Part shown: in pieces, positions 8,821 to 17,499 of the stretch
How positions within the stretch are numbered: the stretch's first letter is position 1
Layout: every line of letters begins with the position of its first letter
Source of the DNA: Qipengyuania sp. JC766
Lineage (GTDB): Bacteria; Pseudomonadota; Alphaproteobacteria; Sphingomonadales; Sphingomonadaceae
Direction: 5' to 3'
NCBI RefSeq assembly: GCF_040717445.1
Contig: NZ_JBFEFL010000001.1
Location: 1,488,001-1,552,000 of the forward strand
DNA length: 64,000 nucleotides
Notes under the pieces: model-generated
Database searches by the model: none
Told to the model about the DNA's origin: nothing
What the model saw: only the letters and a program-made list of their open reading frames with translations
Program-made: the position numbers and the translations under genes

Positions 8821-8867
8821 CCTTCACACGGGTGGGGTCGCAAGTTCAATCCTTGCCGCGCCCACCA
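8821..8867 (+). other. Attachment site: 3' fragment of tRNA-Val(CAC)
   Basis: These 47 bases read as a tRNA from the last base pairs of the anticodon stem to the CCA end. The loop TTCACAC carries anticodon CAC; the variable region is followed by T-arm stem GCAAG, loop TTCAATC, stem CTTGC, then acceptor strand CGCGCCC, discriminator A and CCA. Upstream of 8821 there is no D-arm, and the 5' side of the anticodon stem pairs poorly, so this is not a functional tRNA gene. The break at the anticodon is the usual crossover position for tyrosine recombinases. The expected partner is a complete tRNA-Val(CAC) at the opposite island end, outside the window. Confidence 0.8.
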
Positions 8868-9077
8868 TGGCCCGACAGCGGGTTTATGGCCCGTCGGGAG
8901 CCCTCCCATCGCGGATCTCCTGTTCGTAAAATCGGATCGCCGTTCATCTGGCGTATTGCGCGCGGGGATAGGGCGCCCTTTCAAACGTTAAGTCCGTGCT
9001 TCGAAACCTTTTATCGACGCGTTCGTGCAAAGGTGCGATATGCATTCGACTGCGGTCAGTGAAAGAGACGCAAGGCC
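8868..9077. other. Non-coding stretch between island end and sensor kinase
   Basis: No convincing gene lies here. Just after the tRNA fragment an inverted repeat CCCGAC (8871-8876) / GTCGGG (8893-8898) could fold in the transcript, but it lacks a T-run; it may be the remnant terminator of the original tRNA gene. The remainder should hold the promoter of the sensor kinase at 9078, but no clear -35/-10 pair stands out. GCAAGG just before 9078 serves as ribosome-binding site. Confidence 0.5.
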
Positions 9078-10157
9078 ATGAATTCCCCGGCTATCAGCAA
9101 GTTCCGGCTCAAGAGCGTCGATACCGCCAATCGCGCGGAAGTCCTTCCGCTGGGCCGGCAGCACGCGCTCCAGTCGGCGGGCGAGGCCTTTCATGCGCTG
9201 GCGGACACCATGCCGCAGCTCGTCTGGTCGACGCTCCCGGACGGATCGCACGATTATTACAACGCCCGCTGGTACGAATTCACCGGCGCCCCGGTCGGCT
9301 CGACCGATGGCGAAGGCTGGGCCGGCATGTTCCACGAGGAGGACCAGCCCAACGCCTGGGAGGTCTGGAACCGCAGCCTGGAGACGGGCGAGCCCTACGA
9401 GGTCGAATATCGCCTGCGCCACCATAGCGGTCAGTACCGCTGGATGCTGGGCCGCGCGCTGCCAGTGGTCGATGACGATGGTGTCATCCAGCGCTGGATC
9501 GGCACCTGTACCGATATCGAGGAAACCAAGCGCGTCGCGCTGGAAAACGAGATCCTGAGCCAGGAACTCAGCCACCGGATCAAGAACATCTTCGCGATCA
9601 TTTCCAGCCTCGTCAGCCTGACCGCGCGTGCCAGCGATGCGTTCGGCGACCGGGCGGGCGAACTGCTGGGCCGCATCCGCGCGCTTGGTCGGGCGCACGA
9701 GATCGTCCGGCCGCATACGGAAAAATCGCGGCCCGAGATTGGCGACGTGACGCTGTCCGCCCTGCTCGAGACGATCTTCGACGCCTACCCGGCCTGGTCG
9801 GAAGGTCGCATCGAAGTGACCGGCGGTGACCTGCTGATCGGCAGCAAGGCGGCGACGCCCGTTGCACTCATTTTCCACGAGCTTGCCACCAACGCGATGA
9901 AGTATGGCGCCCTCTCGTCTGCGGACGGTCGCGTGAGGCTCGAACTGACAGAGGGCGACGAGACGGTCGGCCTCCGCTGGGTCGAGACCGGCGGTCCGCC
10001 TGCGCCCACGGAAGAGCCGGCCTCCGGCTTCGGCTCACGCCTGATCGACCTTGCCATCAGGCAGCAGCTGGGCGGGTCCTACGAGCGACTCAGAACCGAT
10101 GACGGGCTGGAAATCGACATGGACGTGCAGCGGCAGCGCCTCGTCGAAAACGCCTAG
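9078..10157 (+). CDS. PAS-domain sensor histidine kinase, HWE type
   Basis: 359 residues, no membrane segment, so cytoplasmic. Residues about 36-152 form a PAS/PAC domain (ADTMPQLVWSTLPDGSHDYY ... WIGTCTDIEETKR). The phosphoacceptor region reads ELSHRIKNIFAIISSL, the H-R-x-K-N form of the HWE/HisKA_2 group, and the ATPase domain has FHELATNAMKYGAL followed by WVETGG, the W-x-E signature of HWE kinases. The glycine-rich GFGSRLI closes the nucleotide site. Such kinases often feed the alphaproteobacterial general stress response, or sense light when the PAS is a LOV domain. The NCRF LOV motif is absent here, so a different signal is expected. It converges on a response regulator, overlapping it by four bases. 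Confidence 0.88.
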   Translation: MNSPAISKFRLKSVDTANRAEVLPLGRQHALQSAGEAFHALADTMPQLVWSTLPDGSHDYYNARWYEFTGAPVGSTDGEGWAGMFHEEDQPNAWEVWNRSLETGEPYEVEYRLRHHSGQYRWMLGRALPVVDDDGVIQRWIGTCTDIEETKRVALENEILSQELSHRIKNIFAIISSLVSLTARASDAFGDRAGELLGRIRALGRAHEIVRPHTEKSRPEIGDVTLSALLETIFDAYPAWSEGRIEVTGGDLLIGSKAATPVALIFHELATNAMKYGALSSADGRVRLELTEGDETVGLRWVETGGPPAPTEEPASGFGSRLIDLAIRQQLGGSYERLRTDDGLEIDMDVQRQRLVENA

Positions 10158-10564
10158 GCGGTACCGAAAAGCTTCAGCGCCTTGGGCGGATCGGGCAGGT
10201 CTTCGCCCCGCTTCATCGCGAGCACGAAATCCAGCACATCCTTCAGGATCGAAAGGTCGACCGGCTTTTCCACCGCGCCCAGCGTGCCGTCGATCCCTTC
10301 GCCTAGCTGGGCAGGATTGGCGGTGACGAAGACCACGTCGATATCGTAATCGGTCACCAGCCGGGCGCCGATCAGCGGACCGGTGGCGCCGTCCGCCAGG
10401 TTGATATCCACAAGGGCGACATCCACTTCGGCATTCGCCAGTGCGAGGGCCGCTTCCATCGTGTCGGCGACACCGATCGAACGATGGCCAAGATCGCGGA
10501 CGACCTCCTCCATTTCGAGCGCGATGAGAAACTCGTCTTCGACGATGAGGATGTTGGTCGGCAT
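10154..10564 (-). CDS. Single-domain response regulator
   Basis: 136 residues made only of a receiver domain: acidic pair in ILIVEDE, phosphoacceptor Asp in ALVDINLADG, conserved Thr in VFVTANP and Lys in AVEKPVD. No output domain, so it must act through protein contacts or as a phosphate sink. It is tail-to-tail with the HWE kinase and overlaps it by four bases, which makes a functional pair likely although they cannot share a transcript. This domain form is common next to HWE kinases in Sphingomonadales. Confidence 0.88.
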   Translation of the reverse strand: MPTNILIVEDEFLIALEMEEVVRDLGHRSIGVADTMEAALALANAEVDVALVDINLADGATGPLIGARLVTDYDIDVVFVTANPAQLGEGIDGTLGAVEKPVDLSILKDVLDFVLAMKRGEDLPDPPKALKLFGTA

Positions 10565-10649
10565 GCTGCAGTTCGTATCGGAATCGGTGGTTACGCTACC
10601 CTAGACGGTTATGCCCCGTGGGGGTTCCGCAGGAATTGATCCGGATTGC

Positions 10650-11285
10650 TTAGTGGCGCGACGAATCGGGCGCCAGGCCGCGGGTCAGGAGGGCGTTGGC
10701 GGACCTCGCGACCTCGTCGGCCCCCAGCTTCCCGTCTTCCCAGACGGCGTAGCGCAGGCCCAGGAACACGTTCATGCCCATAATCGCCCAGGCATGGGCC
10801 TCGTCGACGTCCTCGCGGATTTCCCCGCGCTCGGCACCGCGCTGCAGGCGGGCGAGGATTCGCTGTGCGATCGTCTCGTAATGCTCGCGGTAGCTGGCCG
10901 GATCGACGAACTCGGCTTCGTCGATGATGCGATAGACTTCCTTGTGCTCGCCGGCGAATTTCAGGAACGCGGCCAGCGCTTCGCGCTCCACGTCCAGCGC
11001 CGGCATGGGTTCGGCCAGGGCCTCGCGCGCGGCGCGTTGGACCGCATCGCTCATGTCGCGCACCAGAGCGCGGAAGATCGCGTCCTTGCTGTCGAAATAA
11101 GTGTAGAACGTGCCCAGCGCCACGCCGGCGCGCATCGTGATGCCGCTGATCGAGGTTTCGTGAAACCCCTTCTCGCCGAATTCGGCACCGGCCGCATCCA
11201 GCAGCTTGCGCAGCGTCCGGCGCCCCCTTTCGGTGCGTGGCTGCTTGGCGCTGTCGGCCACCGCGGTCCCCGTGTTTCCCCTCAT
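10650..11285 (-). CDS. TetR family transcriptional regulator
   Basis: 211 residues from the ATG at 11285 (a longer frame would need TTG at 11306). The N-terminal helix-turn-helix reads LLDAAGAEFGEKGFHETSIS, then ITMRAGVALGTFYTYFDSKD, the standard TetR DNA-binding unit, followed by an all-helical ligand domain. It is divergent from the TonB-dependent receptor gene at 11396, and the shared intergenic region holds an inverted repeat inside the receptor's likely promoter. Inferred: a ligand-responsive repressor of itself and of the receptor. Confidence 0.9.
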   Translation of the reverse strand: MRGNTGTAVADSAKQPRTERGRRTLRKLLDAAGAEFGEKGFHETSISGITMRAGVALGTFYTYFDSKDAIFRALVRDMSDAVQRAAREALAEPMPALDVEREALAAFLKFAGEHKEVYRIIDEAEFVDPASYREHYETIAQRILARLQRGAERGEIREDVDEAHAWAIMGMNVFLGLRYAVWEDGKLGADEVARSANALLTRGLAPDSSRH

Positions 11286-11330
11286 GCCTACGAAAACTAG
11301 GCCCAAGATCGCTGTGGCACAAGAGAGAAC

Positions 11331-11359
11331 TTGAAAACCGGTTCAGGTTTCAATATCAG
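11331..11359 (+). promoter_or_regulatory. Promoter with operator-like inverted repeat upstream of TonB receptor
   Basis: TTGAAA at 11331-11336 and TATCAG at 11354-11359 are separated by exactly 17 bases, a sigma-70-like pair 37 bases before the receptor start. The spacer contains AACCGGTT (11336-11343), and the whole of 11331-11352 is an imperfect inverted repeat with arms TTGAAAACC and GGTTTCAA. Its position suggests a binding site for the divergent TetR protein. Inference from sequence only. Confidence 0.5.
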
Positions 11360-11395
11360 CGTCGCAGAAACAGAATATACACAAGGGAGAGTTTC

Positions 11396-13738
11396 ATGCG
11401 TTTCGTCGTTCGCCGCGCCGTTGCGGGCCTGCTTTCAGGGACCGCCGCCCTTGCCATCGGCACTCCGGCCGTGGCGCAGGATACCGACGGGGCCCCGGTC
11501 CTGTCGCAGGACGAGGGGGAAAGCGACAATGTCATCGTCGTGACCGCCCGTCGGCGCGAGGAGGACATCATCGACGTTCCTCTCTCCATCACCGCCTTCT
11601 CGGGCGACCAGCTGGTCAAGACCGGCACGCAGGAACTGACCGAGATCGGCCAGAAGGTGCCCAACCTGACGCTGGAAGTCAGCCGCGGTACGAACACTAC
11701 GCTGACCGCCTTCATTCGCGGCGTGGGCCAGCAGGACCCGGTCGCCGGGTTCGAGGCGGGCGTCGGCCTCTATGTTGACGACGTCTATCTCAACCGGCCG
11801 CAGGCGGCCGTCCTCGACATCTACGACGTGGAGCGGATCGAGGTGCTGCGCGGGCCGCAGGGCACGCTCTACGGCCGCAACACGATCGGCGGCGCGATCA
11901 AGTATGTGAGCCGCCGCCTGCCGGACGAGTTCGAAGTGAAGGTACGCGGCACCTACGGCTCCTACGACCAGGCCGATGCGGTGGTCAGCGTGGCCGCGCC
12001 GCTGGGCGATACGCTGCGGGTCGGTGCCAGCGCGGCGCGCCTGTCGCGCGGCGGCTTCGGCGAGAACCTCAATCTCGGCACGGAAAACTACAACAAGGAC
12101 GTGTGGGCCGCGCGCGGCACGATCGAGTTCGACAGCGGTCCGCTGTTCGTCCGCCTGTCGGGCGATTACATCAAGGACGAGAGCGAGGCCCGCCAGGGTT
12201 CGCGCCTGATCCCGGGCCTGCTGACCGGCGCGCCGGTGCTGGACGACGTGTACGACACGCGCGCCGGCCTCGATATCGTCGACCAGGAAGTGGAAGCCTA
12301 TGGCGGCTCGCTGACGGCGGAATTCGAGCTGTCGGACACGATCTCGCTGAAATCGATCACCGGCTACCGCGAGGACAGCTCCACCTCCCCGATCGATTTC
12401 GACAGCCTTCCCGCCGTCGACCTCGACGTGCCGGCGATCTACGAGAACGACCAGTTCAGCCAGGAGCTGCAGGTACTGGTCGAAGGCGACCGGCTGGCGG
12501 GCGTGCTGGGCGCCTATTACCTCAACGCCAACGCCTTCACCGCGTTCGACACCGGCCTGTTCCTGCTCGGCGACCTGCTGAGCCTGCCCGGCTTCACCGC
12601 TCAGACGCTGGGCGATGTCGATACGGAGACCTGGTCGGTCTTCGGCGACTTCACCTACGACCTGAGCGACCAGCTCAGCCTGTCGCTGGGCGGACGCTAC
12701 ACCTGGGACAAGCGCACCAGCCAGATCCTGCGCACCAGCTTCGTGGGCGGGTTCTCCGACCTGTTCGGCGGCACGGGCGTGCCCTTCGCGGTGACGTCGG
12801 ACTTCAACGGGGAACGCTCGTTCGAGAAGTTCACTCCGCGCGGCTCGATCAGCTTCAAGCCGAACGAGAACCACAATTTCTACTTCACCTATTCGAAAGG
12901 CTTCAAGGGCGGCGGCTTCGATCCGCGCGGGCAGACGACCGGCGCCCCCGACATCGACGGGGACGGCGACGTCGATTACGAGGATCAGTTCGCGTTCCTG
13001 AGCTTCGATCCCGAAACGGTCGACAGCTACGAACTGGGCTGGAAAGCCTCGCTGCTCGACAACCGCCTGAATCTCAGCCTCGCAGGATTCTTGGGCGATT
13101 ACAGCGACGTGCAGATCCCCGGCTCGATCGGGCTCGACACCAACAATGACGGGATCAACGACACCTTCGTCGGGGTCACGACCAACGCCGCGAGCGCGGA
13201 CATCAACGGGGTCGAGTTCGAAGGCAATGCGCTGGTCGGGCGCGATTTCGCAGGGCTCGGCAGCCGCTTCAACGTCAACTGGGCGGTCGGTTACCTCGAT
13301 GCGAAATACAACGAGTTCATCGACAATTTCGGCAACGACGTGGCGGACCAGCGGGTGTTCCAGAACACGCCCGAATGGACAGTCAGCACCACTGCCAATC
13401 TCGGCCTGCCGGTCGCGACGGGAATGCTGGATTTCATCGGCTCGATCTCGATGCGCTCGGATGCCAGCCAGTTCGAGGTTCCCAACCGCCTGCTGGACCA
13501 GGACGGCTTCGTCCTGCTCGACGCCAGCATCGTCTACTCATCGGACGACGATCGCTGGTCGATCGGGGTGCATGGCAAGAACCTGACCGACAAGCGGTAC
13601 ATCGTTGCCGGCTACAACTTCGTGGCGGGTGACGGGATCAACGCACCGTTCGTCCCCACGCTGGGGCGCGAGGGGACGTTGACGGCGTTCTACGGCGATC
13701 CCCGCCGGTTCTTCGTGACCGGCGAGGTGCGCTTCTAG
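11396..13738 (+). CDS. TonB-dependent outer membrane receptor
   Basis: 780 residues from the ATG at 11396, preceded by AAGGGAGA. Signal peptide MRFVVRRAVAGLLSGTAALA ends near PAVAQ. The TonB box/plug region follows (VIVVTARRREEDIIDVPLSI), then plug motifs YVDDVYLNRP and EVLRGPQGTLYGRNTIGGAI, and a 22-strand barrel ending with aromatic EVRF. The sequence resembles the large family of sphingomonad receptors for xenobiotic, steroid or carbohydrate substrates rather than a known siderophore receptor, but the substrate cannot be read from sequence. A DIDGDGDVDYEDQ stretch resembles a calcium-binding loop. Control by the divergent TetR gene is likely. Confidence 0.93.
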   Translation: MRFVVRRAVAGLLSGTAALAIGTPAVAQDTDGAPVLSQDEGESDNVIVVTARRREEDIIDVPLSITAFSGDQLVKTGTQELTEIGQKVPNLTLEVSRGTNTTLTAFIRGVGQQDPVAGFEAGVGLYVDDVYLNRPQAAVLDIYDVERIEVLRGPQGTLYGRNTIGGAIKYVSRRLPDEFEVKVRGTYGSYDQADAVVSVAAPLGDTLRVGASAARLSRGGFGENLNLGTENYNKDVWAARGTIEFDSGPLFVRLSGDYIKDESEARQGSRLIPGLLTGAPVLDDVYDTRAGLDIVDQEVEAYGGSLTAEFELSDTISLKSITGYREDSSTSPIDFDSLPAVDLDVPAIYENDQFSQELQVLVEGDRLAGVLGAYYLNANAFTAFDTGLFLLGDLLSLPGFTAQTLGDVDTETWSVFGDFTYDLSDQLSLSLGGRYTWDKRTSQILRTSFVGGFSDLFGGTGVPFAVTSDFNGERSFEKFTPRGSISFKPNENHNFYFTYSKGFKGGGFDPRGQTTGAPDIDGDGDVDYEDQFAFLSFDPETVDSYELGWKASLLDNRLNLSLAGFLGDYSDVQIPGSIGLDTNNDGINDTFVGVTTNAASADINGVEFEGNALVGRDFAGLGSRFNVNWAVGYLDAKYNEFIDNFGNDVADQRVFQNTPEWTVSTTANLGLPVATGMLDFIGSISMRSDASQFEVPNRLLDQDGFVLLDASIVYSSDDDRWSIGVHGKNLTDKRYIVAGYNFVAGDGINAPFVPTLGREGTLTAFYGDPRRFFVTGEVRF

Positions 13739-13953
13739 TCGTTCGTGCGGACGGTGCCGGGAGGGGGGCCTTTTTCGCCGAGTTTCTTGGCGACATAGGC
13801 ACCGGCACCGATCGCCAGCATTCCGGGCAGGCTCAGGCGGCGCAGGACCGCCGGTACGATGAAGCCTGCCGCGACCCCGGTCGGGCCGCTGATTCCGCGG
13901 GTATTTTGCGCCAGTTTGCCGCCCACCAGGGCGCCGATCATCTTGCCGAGCAT
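13735..13953 (-). CDS. Small glycine-rich membrane-associated protein
   Basis: 72 residues, start fixed by AAAGGAGA eight bases upstream. Sequence features: MLGKMIGALVGGKLAQ, then a hydrophobic GVAAGFIVPAVL and LPGMLAIGAGAYVAKKLG, with two probable short membrane or glycine-zipper helices and a basic C-terminal part. No family recognised with certainty. It converges on the TonB receptor, overlapping its stop by four bases, and is upstream of nothing obvious. A role in the envelope is a guess. Confidence 0.65.
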   Translation of the reverse strand: MLGKMIGALVGGKLAQNTRGISGPTGVAAGFIVPAVLRRLSLPGMLAIGAGAYVAKKLGEKGPPPGTVRTND

Positions 13954-14006
13954 GTGTATCTCCTTTTCATGACAGCAACCGCGCCCGCGCCACTCGGTTC
14001 CGCCGG

Positions 14007-14252
14007 CTAACTTCTGCTGGTCTTGCGGCGGCGCTGCGCGCGGTTGCGGGCCGCCTCGGTCGAGAAGCTGCGCGGCGGGCGGTCCGCCTCCCCCGTCGCG
14101 TGCACCACGACGTCGCCCGGCGCCACATCGTCCGCGGCGTAGCGGTCCCATGCGGCATGGATCACGTCCGGCGGCCCGAAGACGCGCACCGCGTTCCAGT
14201 ACCGGTCGTCGCGAAAGCCGACGAAATGGACCAGGCGGGCTCGGATCGTCAC
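14007..14252 (-). CDS. Small conserved-type hypothetical protein
   Basis: 81 residues from a GTG at 14252 (frame also open to a GTG at 14285, which would collide with serS). It contains RLVHFVGFRDDRYWNAVRVF, then GPPDVIHAAWDRYA, APGDVVVHATG and a basic C-terminus (RNRAQRRRKTSRS). The pattern resembles short uncharacterised proteins of Sphingomonadales. Function unknown. It is divergent from serS with 35 bases between the chosen starts, so the two probably share a promoter region. Confidence 0.6.
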   Translation of the reverse strand: MTIRARLVHFVGFRDDRYWNAVRVFGPPDVIHAAWDRYAADDVAPGDVVVHATGEADRPPRSFSTEAARNRAQRRRKTSRS

Positions 14253-14287
14253 TGGACTTGCATTCCCCACGCTTATAGCGCGCACCC

Positions 14288-15568
14288 ATGCACGATATTC
14301 GCCTGATCCGCGACAACCCCGACGCGTTCGATGCCGGCCTCGCCCGCCGCGGGCTGGAGCCTGTTTCCGCCGCCATCCTGGAACTCGACCGCCAGCGGCG
14401 CGATGTCGCCACCCGCATGCAGGAAGCGCAGGGCCGCCGCAACGAGGCGAGCAAGGCCATCGGGCAGGCGATGGGTCAGGGCGATACCGCCAGGGCGGAG
14501 ACGCTCAAGGCCGAAGTCGCGGAGCTGAAGCAGACCCTGCCCGCGCTGGAAGAGGAAGACCGCCGGCTGGGCGAGCAGCTCGAGGACACGCTGGCCCGCA
14601 TTCCCAACCTGCCCGCCGACGACGTGCCCGAAGGCAGCGACGAGAGCGACAATGTCGAAGTCGCCAGCTGGGGCGAGAAGCGCGATTTCGCCTTCCAGCC
14701 GAAGGAACACGCCGATCTCGGCCCCGCGCTCGGCATGGAGTTCGAGACCGGCGCCAAGATTTCCGGCGCGCGCTTCACCTTCCTGCGTGGCCCCATGGCC
14801 CGCCTCCACCGCGCGCTCGGCCAGTTCATGCTGGACCACCAGGTGCAGCAGCACGGCTACACCGAGTGCAATCCGCCCGTGCTGGTCCGGGACGAGGCGA
14901 TGTACGGCACCGACAAGCTGCCCAAGTTCGCCGAGGACAGCTTCCGCACCACCGATGACCGCTGGCTGATCCCGACCTCCGAAGTCAGCCTGACCAGTTC
15001 CGTCATGGGCGACATCATCGACGATGCCGCCCTGCCCCTGCGCCTGACCGCGCTGACCCAGTGCTTCCGGTCCGAAGCGGGTGCGGCGGGCAAGGACACG
15101 CGCGGCTTCATCCGCCAGCACCAGTTCGAGAAATGCGAGCTCGTCAGCATCGTGCGCCCCGAGGACAGCGAGGCGGAGCACGAGCGGATGACCGCCGCGG
15201 CGCAAAGCGTGCTGGAAGCGCTCGGCCTGCCTTACCGCACAATGCTGCTGTGCACGGGCGACATGGGCTTCGGCGCGCGCAAGACCTATGACCTGGAAGT
15301 CTGGCTGCCCGGACAGGGCGCCTATCGCGAGATCAGTTCCTGCTCCAACACGGGCGATTTCCAGGCCCGCCGGATGAACGCGCGCTATCGCCCCGAAGGC
15401 GAGAAGAAGACCGCCTTCGTCCACACGCTCAACGGCTCCGGCCTCGCGGTCGGGCGCACGCTGGTGGCGGTCATGGAAAACTACCAGCAGGAGGACGGCA
15501 GCATCGCCGTTCCCGACGCGCTTGCCCCGTATATGGGCGGCCTCACCATGCTGGAGCCTGCGGCCTGA
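14288..15568 (+). CDS. serS: Seryl-tRNA synthetase
   Basis: 426 residues, normal family length. The N-terminal antiparallel coiled coil that contacts the tRNA long arm spans about residues 30-105 ([16 protein letters not shown]...[15 protein letters not shown]). Class II motif 2 appears as [19 protein letters not shown] and motif 3 as [18 protein letters not shown]. It charges tRNA-Ser with serine in the cytoplasm. Its stop overlaps the surE start by one base, so the two are translationally coupled. Confidence 0.98.
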   Translation: MHDIRLIRDNPDAFDAGLARRGLEPVSAAILELDRQRRDVATRMQEAQGRRNEASKAIGQAMGQGDTARAETLKAEVAELKQTLPALEEEDRRLGEQLEDTLARIPNLPADDVPEGSDESDNVEVASWGEKRDFAFQPKEHADLGPALGMEFETGAKISGARFTFLRGPMARLHRALGQFMLDHQVQQHGYTECNPPVLVRDEAMYGTDKLPKFAEDSFRTTDDRWLIPTSEVSLTSSVMGDIIDDAALPLRLTALTQCFRSEAGAAGKDTRGFIRQHQFEKCELVSIVRPEDSEAEHERMTAAAQSVLEALGLPYRTMLLCTGDMGFGARKTYDLEVWLPGQGAYREISSCSNTGDFQARRMNARYRPEGEKKTAFVHTLNGSGLAVGRTLVAVMENYQQEDGSIAVPDALAPYMGGLTMLEPAA

Positions 15569-16347
15569 TGCGCATCCTGCTCACCAATGACGACGGCGTG
15601 AACGCGCCCGGCTTCGCCATCCTGGAAGAAATCGCCCGCACCCTGTCGGACGATATCTGGGTCTGCGCCCCGGCGGAGGAAATGTCGGGCGCCGGCCATT
15701 CGCTGACCCTCAACATGCCCGTGCGCCTGCGCAAGCTGGCGGAGCGGCGCTTCTGCGTCACCGGCACGCCGACCGACAGCGTGACGCTGGGCCTGCGCAA
15801 GGTGCTGGACGGCACCGCGCCCGACCTGATCCTGTCCGGCGTCAATCGCGGGGCGAACCTTGGCGACGACATCACCTATTCGGGCACCGTCTCCGCCGCG
15901 ATGGAAGGCGCGCTGGCCGGCATCCGCTCGATCGCGCTCAGCCAGGTGCTGGCGCCGATCGAGGACCGGGACCCGGAGCATGACATGTTCGAGGCGGCAC
16001 GCCAGTGGGGGCATCGCGTGCTGGCCCCGCTGCTGGACCAGCCGTTCACCGAACGCACGCTGATCAACGTGAACTTCCCGCCGCTGCCCGGCAGCCGGGT
16101 GAAGGGCATCCGCGTCGTGCGGCAGGGCTTCCACGACTATTCGCGCGGCAGCGTGGTCGAAGGCAAGGACCCGCGCGGGATCACCTATTACTGGTTCGGC
16201 CTCCACTCGATCGAGCATACGCTGGACCACGGCACCGACCTTGAAGCGATCGACGATGGCTACATCGCCGTCACCCCGCTCCAGCTCGAACTGACTCACG
16301 AGGCCTCGCTCGCCTCGCTCCGGCAGGCATTCGACGATCCTGCGTAA
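15568..16347 (+). CDS. surE: 5'/3'-nucleotidase SurE
   Basis: 259 residues. Begins [15 protein letters not shown], the metal-binding NDD motif, followed by SGAGHSLTL and SGVNRGANLGDDITYSGT, which carry the phosphate-binding and metal residues of SurE nucleotidases. It hydrolyses nucleoside monophosphates in a metal-dependent way and is linked to stationary-phase survival. serS-surE adjacency is common in alphaproteobacteria, usually followed by pcm and a peptidase; here an ion channel follows instead. Confidence 0.97.
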   Translation: MRILLTNDDGVNAPGFAILEEIARTLSDDIWVCAPAEEMSGAGHSLTLNMPVRLRKLAERRFCVTGTPTDSVTLGLRKVLDGTAPDLILSGVNRGANLGDDITYSGTVSAAMEGALAGIRSIALSQVLAPIEDRDPEHDMFEAARQWGHRVLAPLLDQPFTERTLINVNFPPLPGSRVKGIRVVRQGFHDYSRGSVVEGKDPRGITYYWFGLHSIEHTLDHGTDLEAIDDGYIAVTPLQLELTHEASLASLRQAFDDPA

Positions 16348-16395
16348 GTCTTTGCCACTTGCGCTTTGCGCCCTGCCACGGCAGCACGGGCCGCG

Positions 16396-17496
16396 ATGAG
16401 CGACCAGATCGACCGGATCGAGAGCGGGGGCAATCGCAGGCGGGTTCGCGGACCCCGCTTCAAGCCGCTTCGTCGCGCGGTGAAGATACCCGTCTGGGGC
16501 GATCTGGGCATCCGGCTGGGCGTGGCGCTCGCCCTCATCATGCTCGTCGTGATGATCCACTGGTGGGATCGCGGCGGGCTGGTCGACAATGTGGACGGCG
16601 AAGTCAGCTTTTCGGACGTCGTCTATTTCACCATGATTTCCGTCACCACGACCGGCTTCGGCGATATCGCGCCGGTGACCGACCGGGCGCGCATGGTCGA
16701 AGCGATCATCGTGACGCCGATCCGGTTCGCGGTGTTCTTCATCTTCGTGGGCACGGCCTACAATTTCATAATCAAGCGTAGCTGGGAGAAGTGGCGCATG
16801 GCACGTATCCAGGATCAGCTTTCCAATCACATCGTGGTGCTCGGCTATGGCGTGTCGGGCTCGGAAAGCGTCAACGAACTGATCGAGCGCGGCACGGACC
16901 CGGAATGCATCGTGGTCATCGACCCCAGCGAGGACCGATTGATCGAGGCGGAAAAGCTCGGCTGCAACATCATGGCGGCCGACGCCACGCGGGACGAGAC
17001 GCTGGAGGCGGTCCGCATCAGCGAAGCGCAGAACGTGCTGGTCTCCGCCGGGCGCGACGATACCTCCATCCTGATCGTGCTGACCGTGCGCCACCTGGCG
17101 CCCAACGTGCCGATCAGCGTGGTGGTGCGCGCTGCGGACAACGAATTCCTGGCCCGGCAGGCCGGCGCGAACACGGTCATCAACCCGGTCCAGTTCACCG
17201 GCCTGCTGCTGGCCGGGAGTGCGCGCGGCGCGCATATCGCGGATTACCTGGCGGACCTCGCCAGCGTCAGCGGCCGGGTGCAACTGGTTGAGCGCGAAGT
17301 CGGCCCGGACGAATGCGGCTGCTCGATCCAGAACCTCACGTCCGGTGGCCGGGGCCTCAGGATCTACCGCAACGGCAATGCGCTCGGCTTCTGGGAAGAG
17401 GAGTGCCAGAACCTGCAGCCGGGCGACATCATCGTGGAAATCGTGCCGACCGAAAACGGCACCACCAAGGGTGACGGCCACGGCGACAAGGCCTGA
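16396..17496 (+). CDS. Two-TM potassium channel with TrkA-N (RCK) domain
   Basis: 366 residues from ATG 16396. Two membrane segments (about 33-50 and 97-117) flank a pore helix with the selectivity filter in SVTTTGFGDIAP. A Rossmann-type RCK domain follows (HIVVLGYGVSGSESVNELI), with a C-terminal TrkA-C-like region (VEREVGPDECGCSIQNLTSG). Such channels pass K+ across the inner membrane under nucleotide or ligand control. Filter sequence is GFGD rather than GYGD, a variation known in bacterial channels. It lies 48 bases after surE and may share its transcript. Confidence 0.93.
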   Translation: MSDQIDRIESGGNRRRVRGPRFKPLRRAVKIPVWGDLGIRLGVALALIMLVVMIHWWDRGGLVDNVDGEVSFSDVVYFTMISVTTTGFGDIAPVTDRARMVEAIIVTPIRFAVFFIFVGTAYNFIIKRSWEKWRMARIQDQLSNHIVVLGYGVSGSESVNELIERGTDPECIVVIDPSEDRLIEAEKLGCNIMAADATRDETLEAVRISEAQNVLVSAGRDDTSILIVLTVRHLAPNVPISVVVRAADNEFLARQAGANTVINPVQFTGLLLAGSARGAHIADYLADLASVSGRVQLVEREVGPDECGCSIQNLTSGGRGLRIYRNGNALGFWEEECQNLQPGDIIVEIVPTENGTTKGDGHGDKA

Positions 17497-17499
17497 CCG

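Larger units (their letters stand above)
1..8867. mobile_element. Right part of an integrative island inserted at tRNA-Val(CAC)
   Basis: The block from the left edge to the tRNA fragment at 8821-8867 is treated as one integrated element. Seen: a tyrosine recombinase gene next to a 47-nt copy of a tRNA 3' half with no D-arm upstream, visibly lower G+C than the region to the right, and a run of nuclease-like accessory genes. Known: tyrosine recombinases often integrate into tRNA genes, restore the tRNA at one end and leave a 3' duplicate at the other. Inferred: the fragment reads on the plus strand and the island lies on its left, so the intact tRNA and the other island end are left of the window. 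Confidence 0.75.

Noticed and set aside
8687-8827. N-terminal extension of the integrase to 8827
   Set aside because: It would be translated from the tRNA fragment and lacks a ribosome-binding site, while ATG 8686 has one.
8821-8867. Functional tRNA gene
   Set aside because: The D-arm and 5' acceptor strand are missing; only the 3' 47 bases are present.
1-8867. CRISPR array associated with the Cas4-like protein
   Set aside because: No regularly spaced direct repeats are visible anywhere in the window.
8772-8984. Minus-strand frame of 70 codons containing WWARQGLNLRPHPCEG
   Set aside because: It is the antisense translation of the tRNA fragment; such peptides are a known annotation artefact.
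8868-9077. General-stress (EcfG-type) promoter before the HWE kinase
   Set aside because: No GGAAC element at suitable distance from a CGTT-like -10 could be found.
11435-12874. Minus-strand frame of 479 codons opposite the TonB receptor
   Set aside because: Repetitive Arg/Gln/Val-rich shadow; the receptor is unambiguous.
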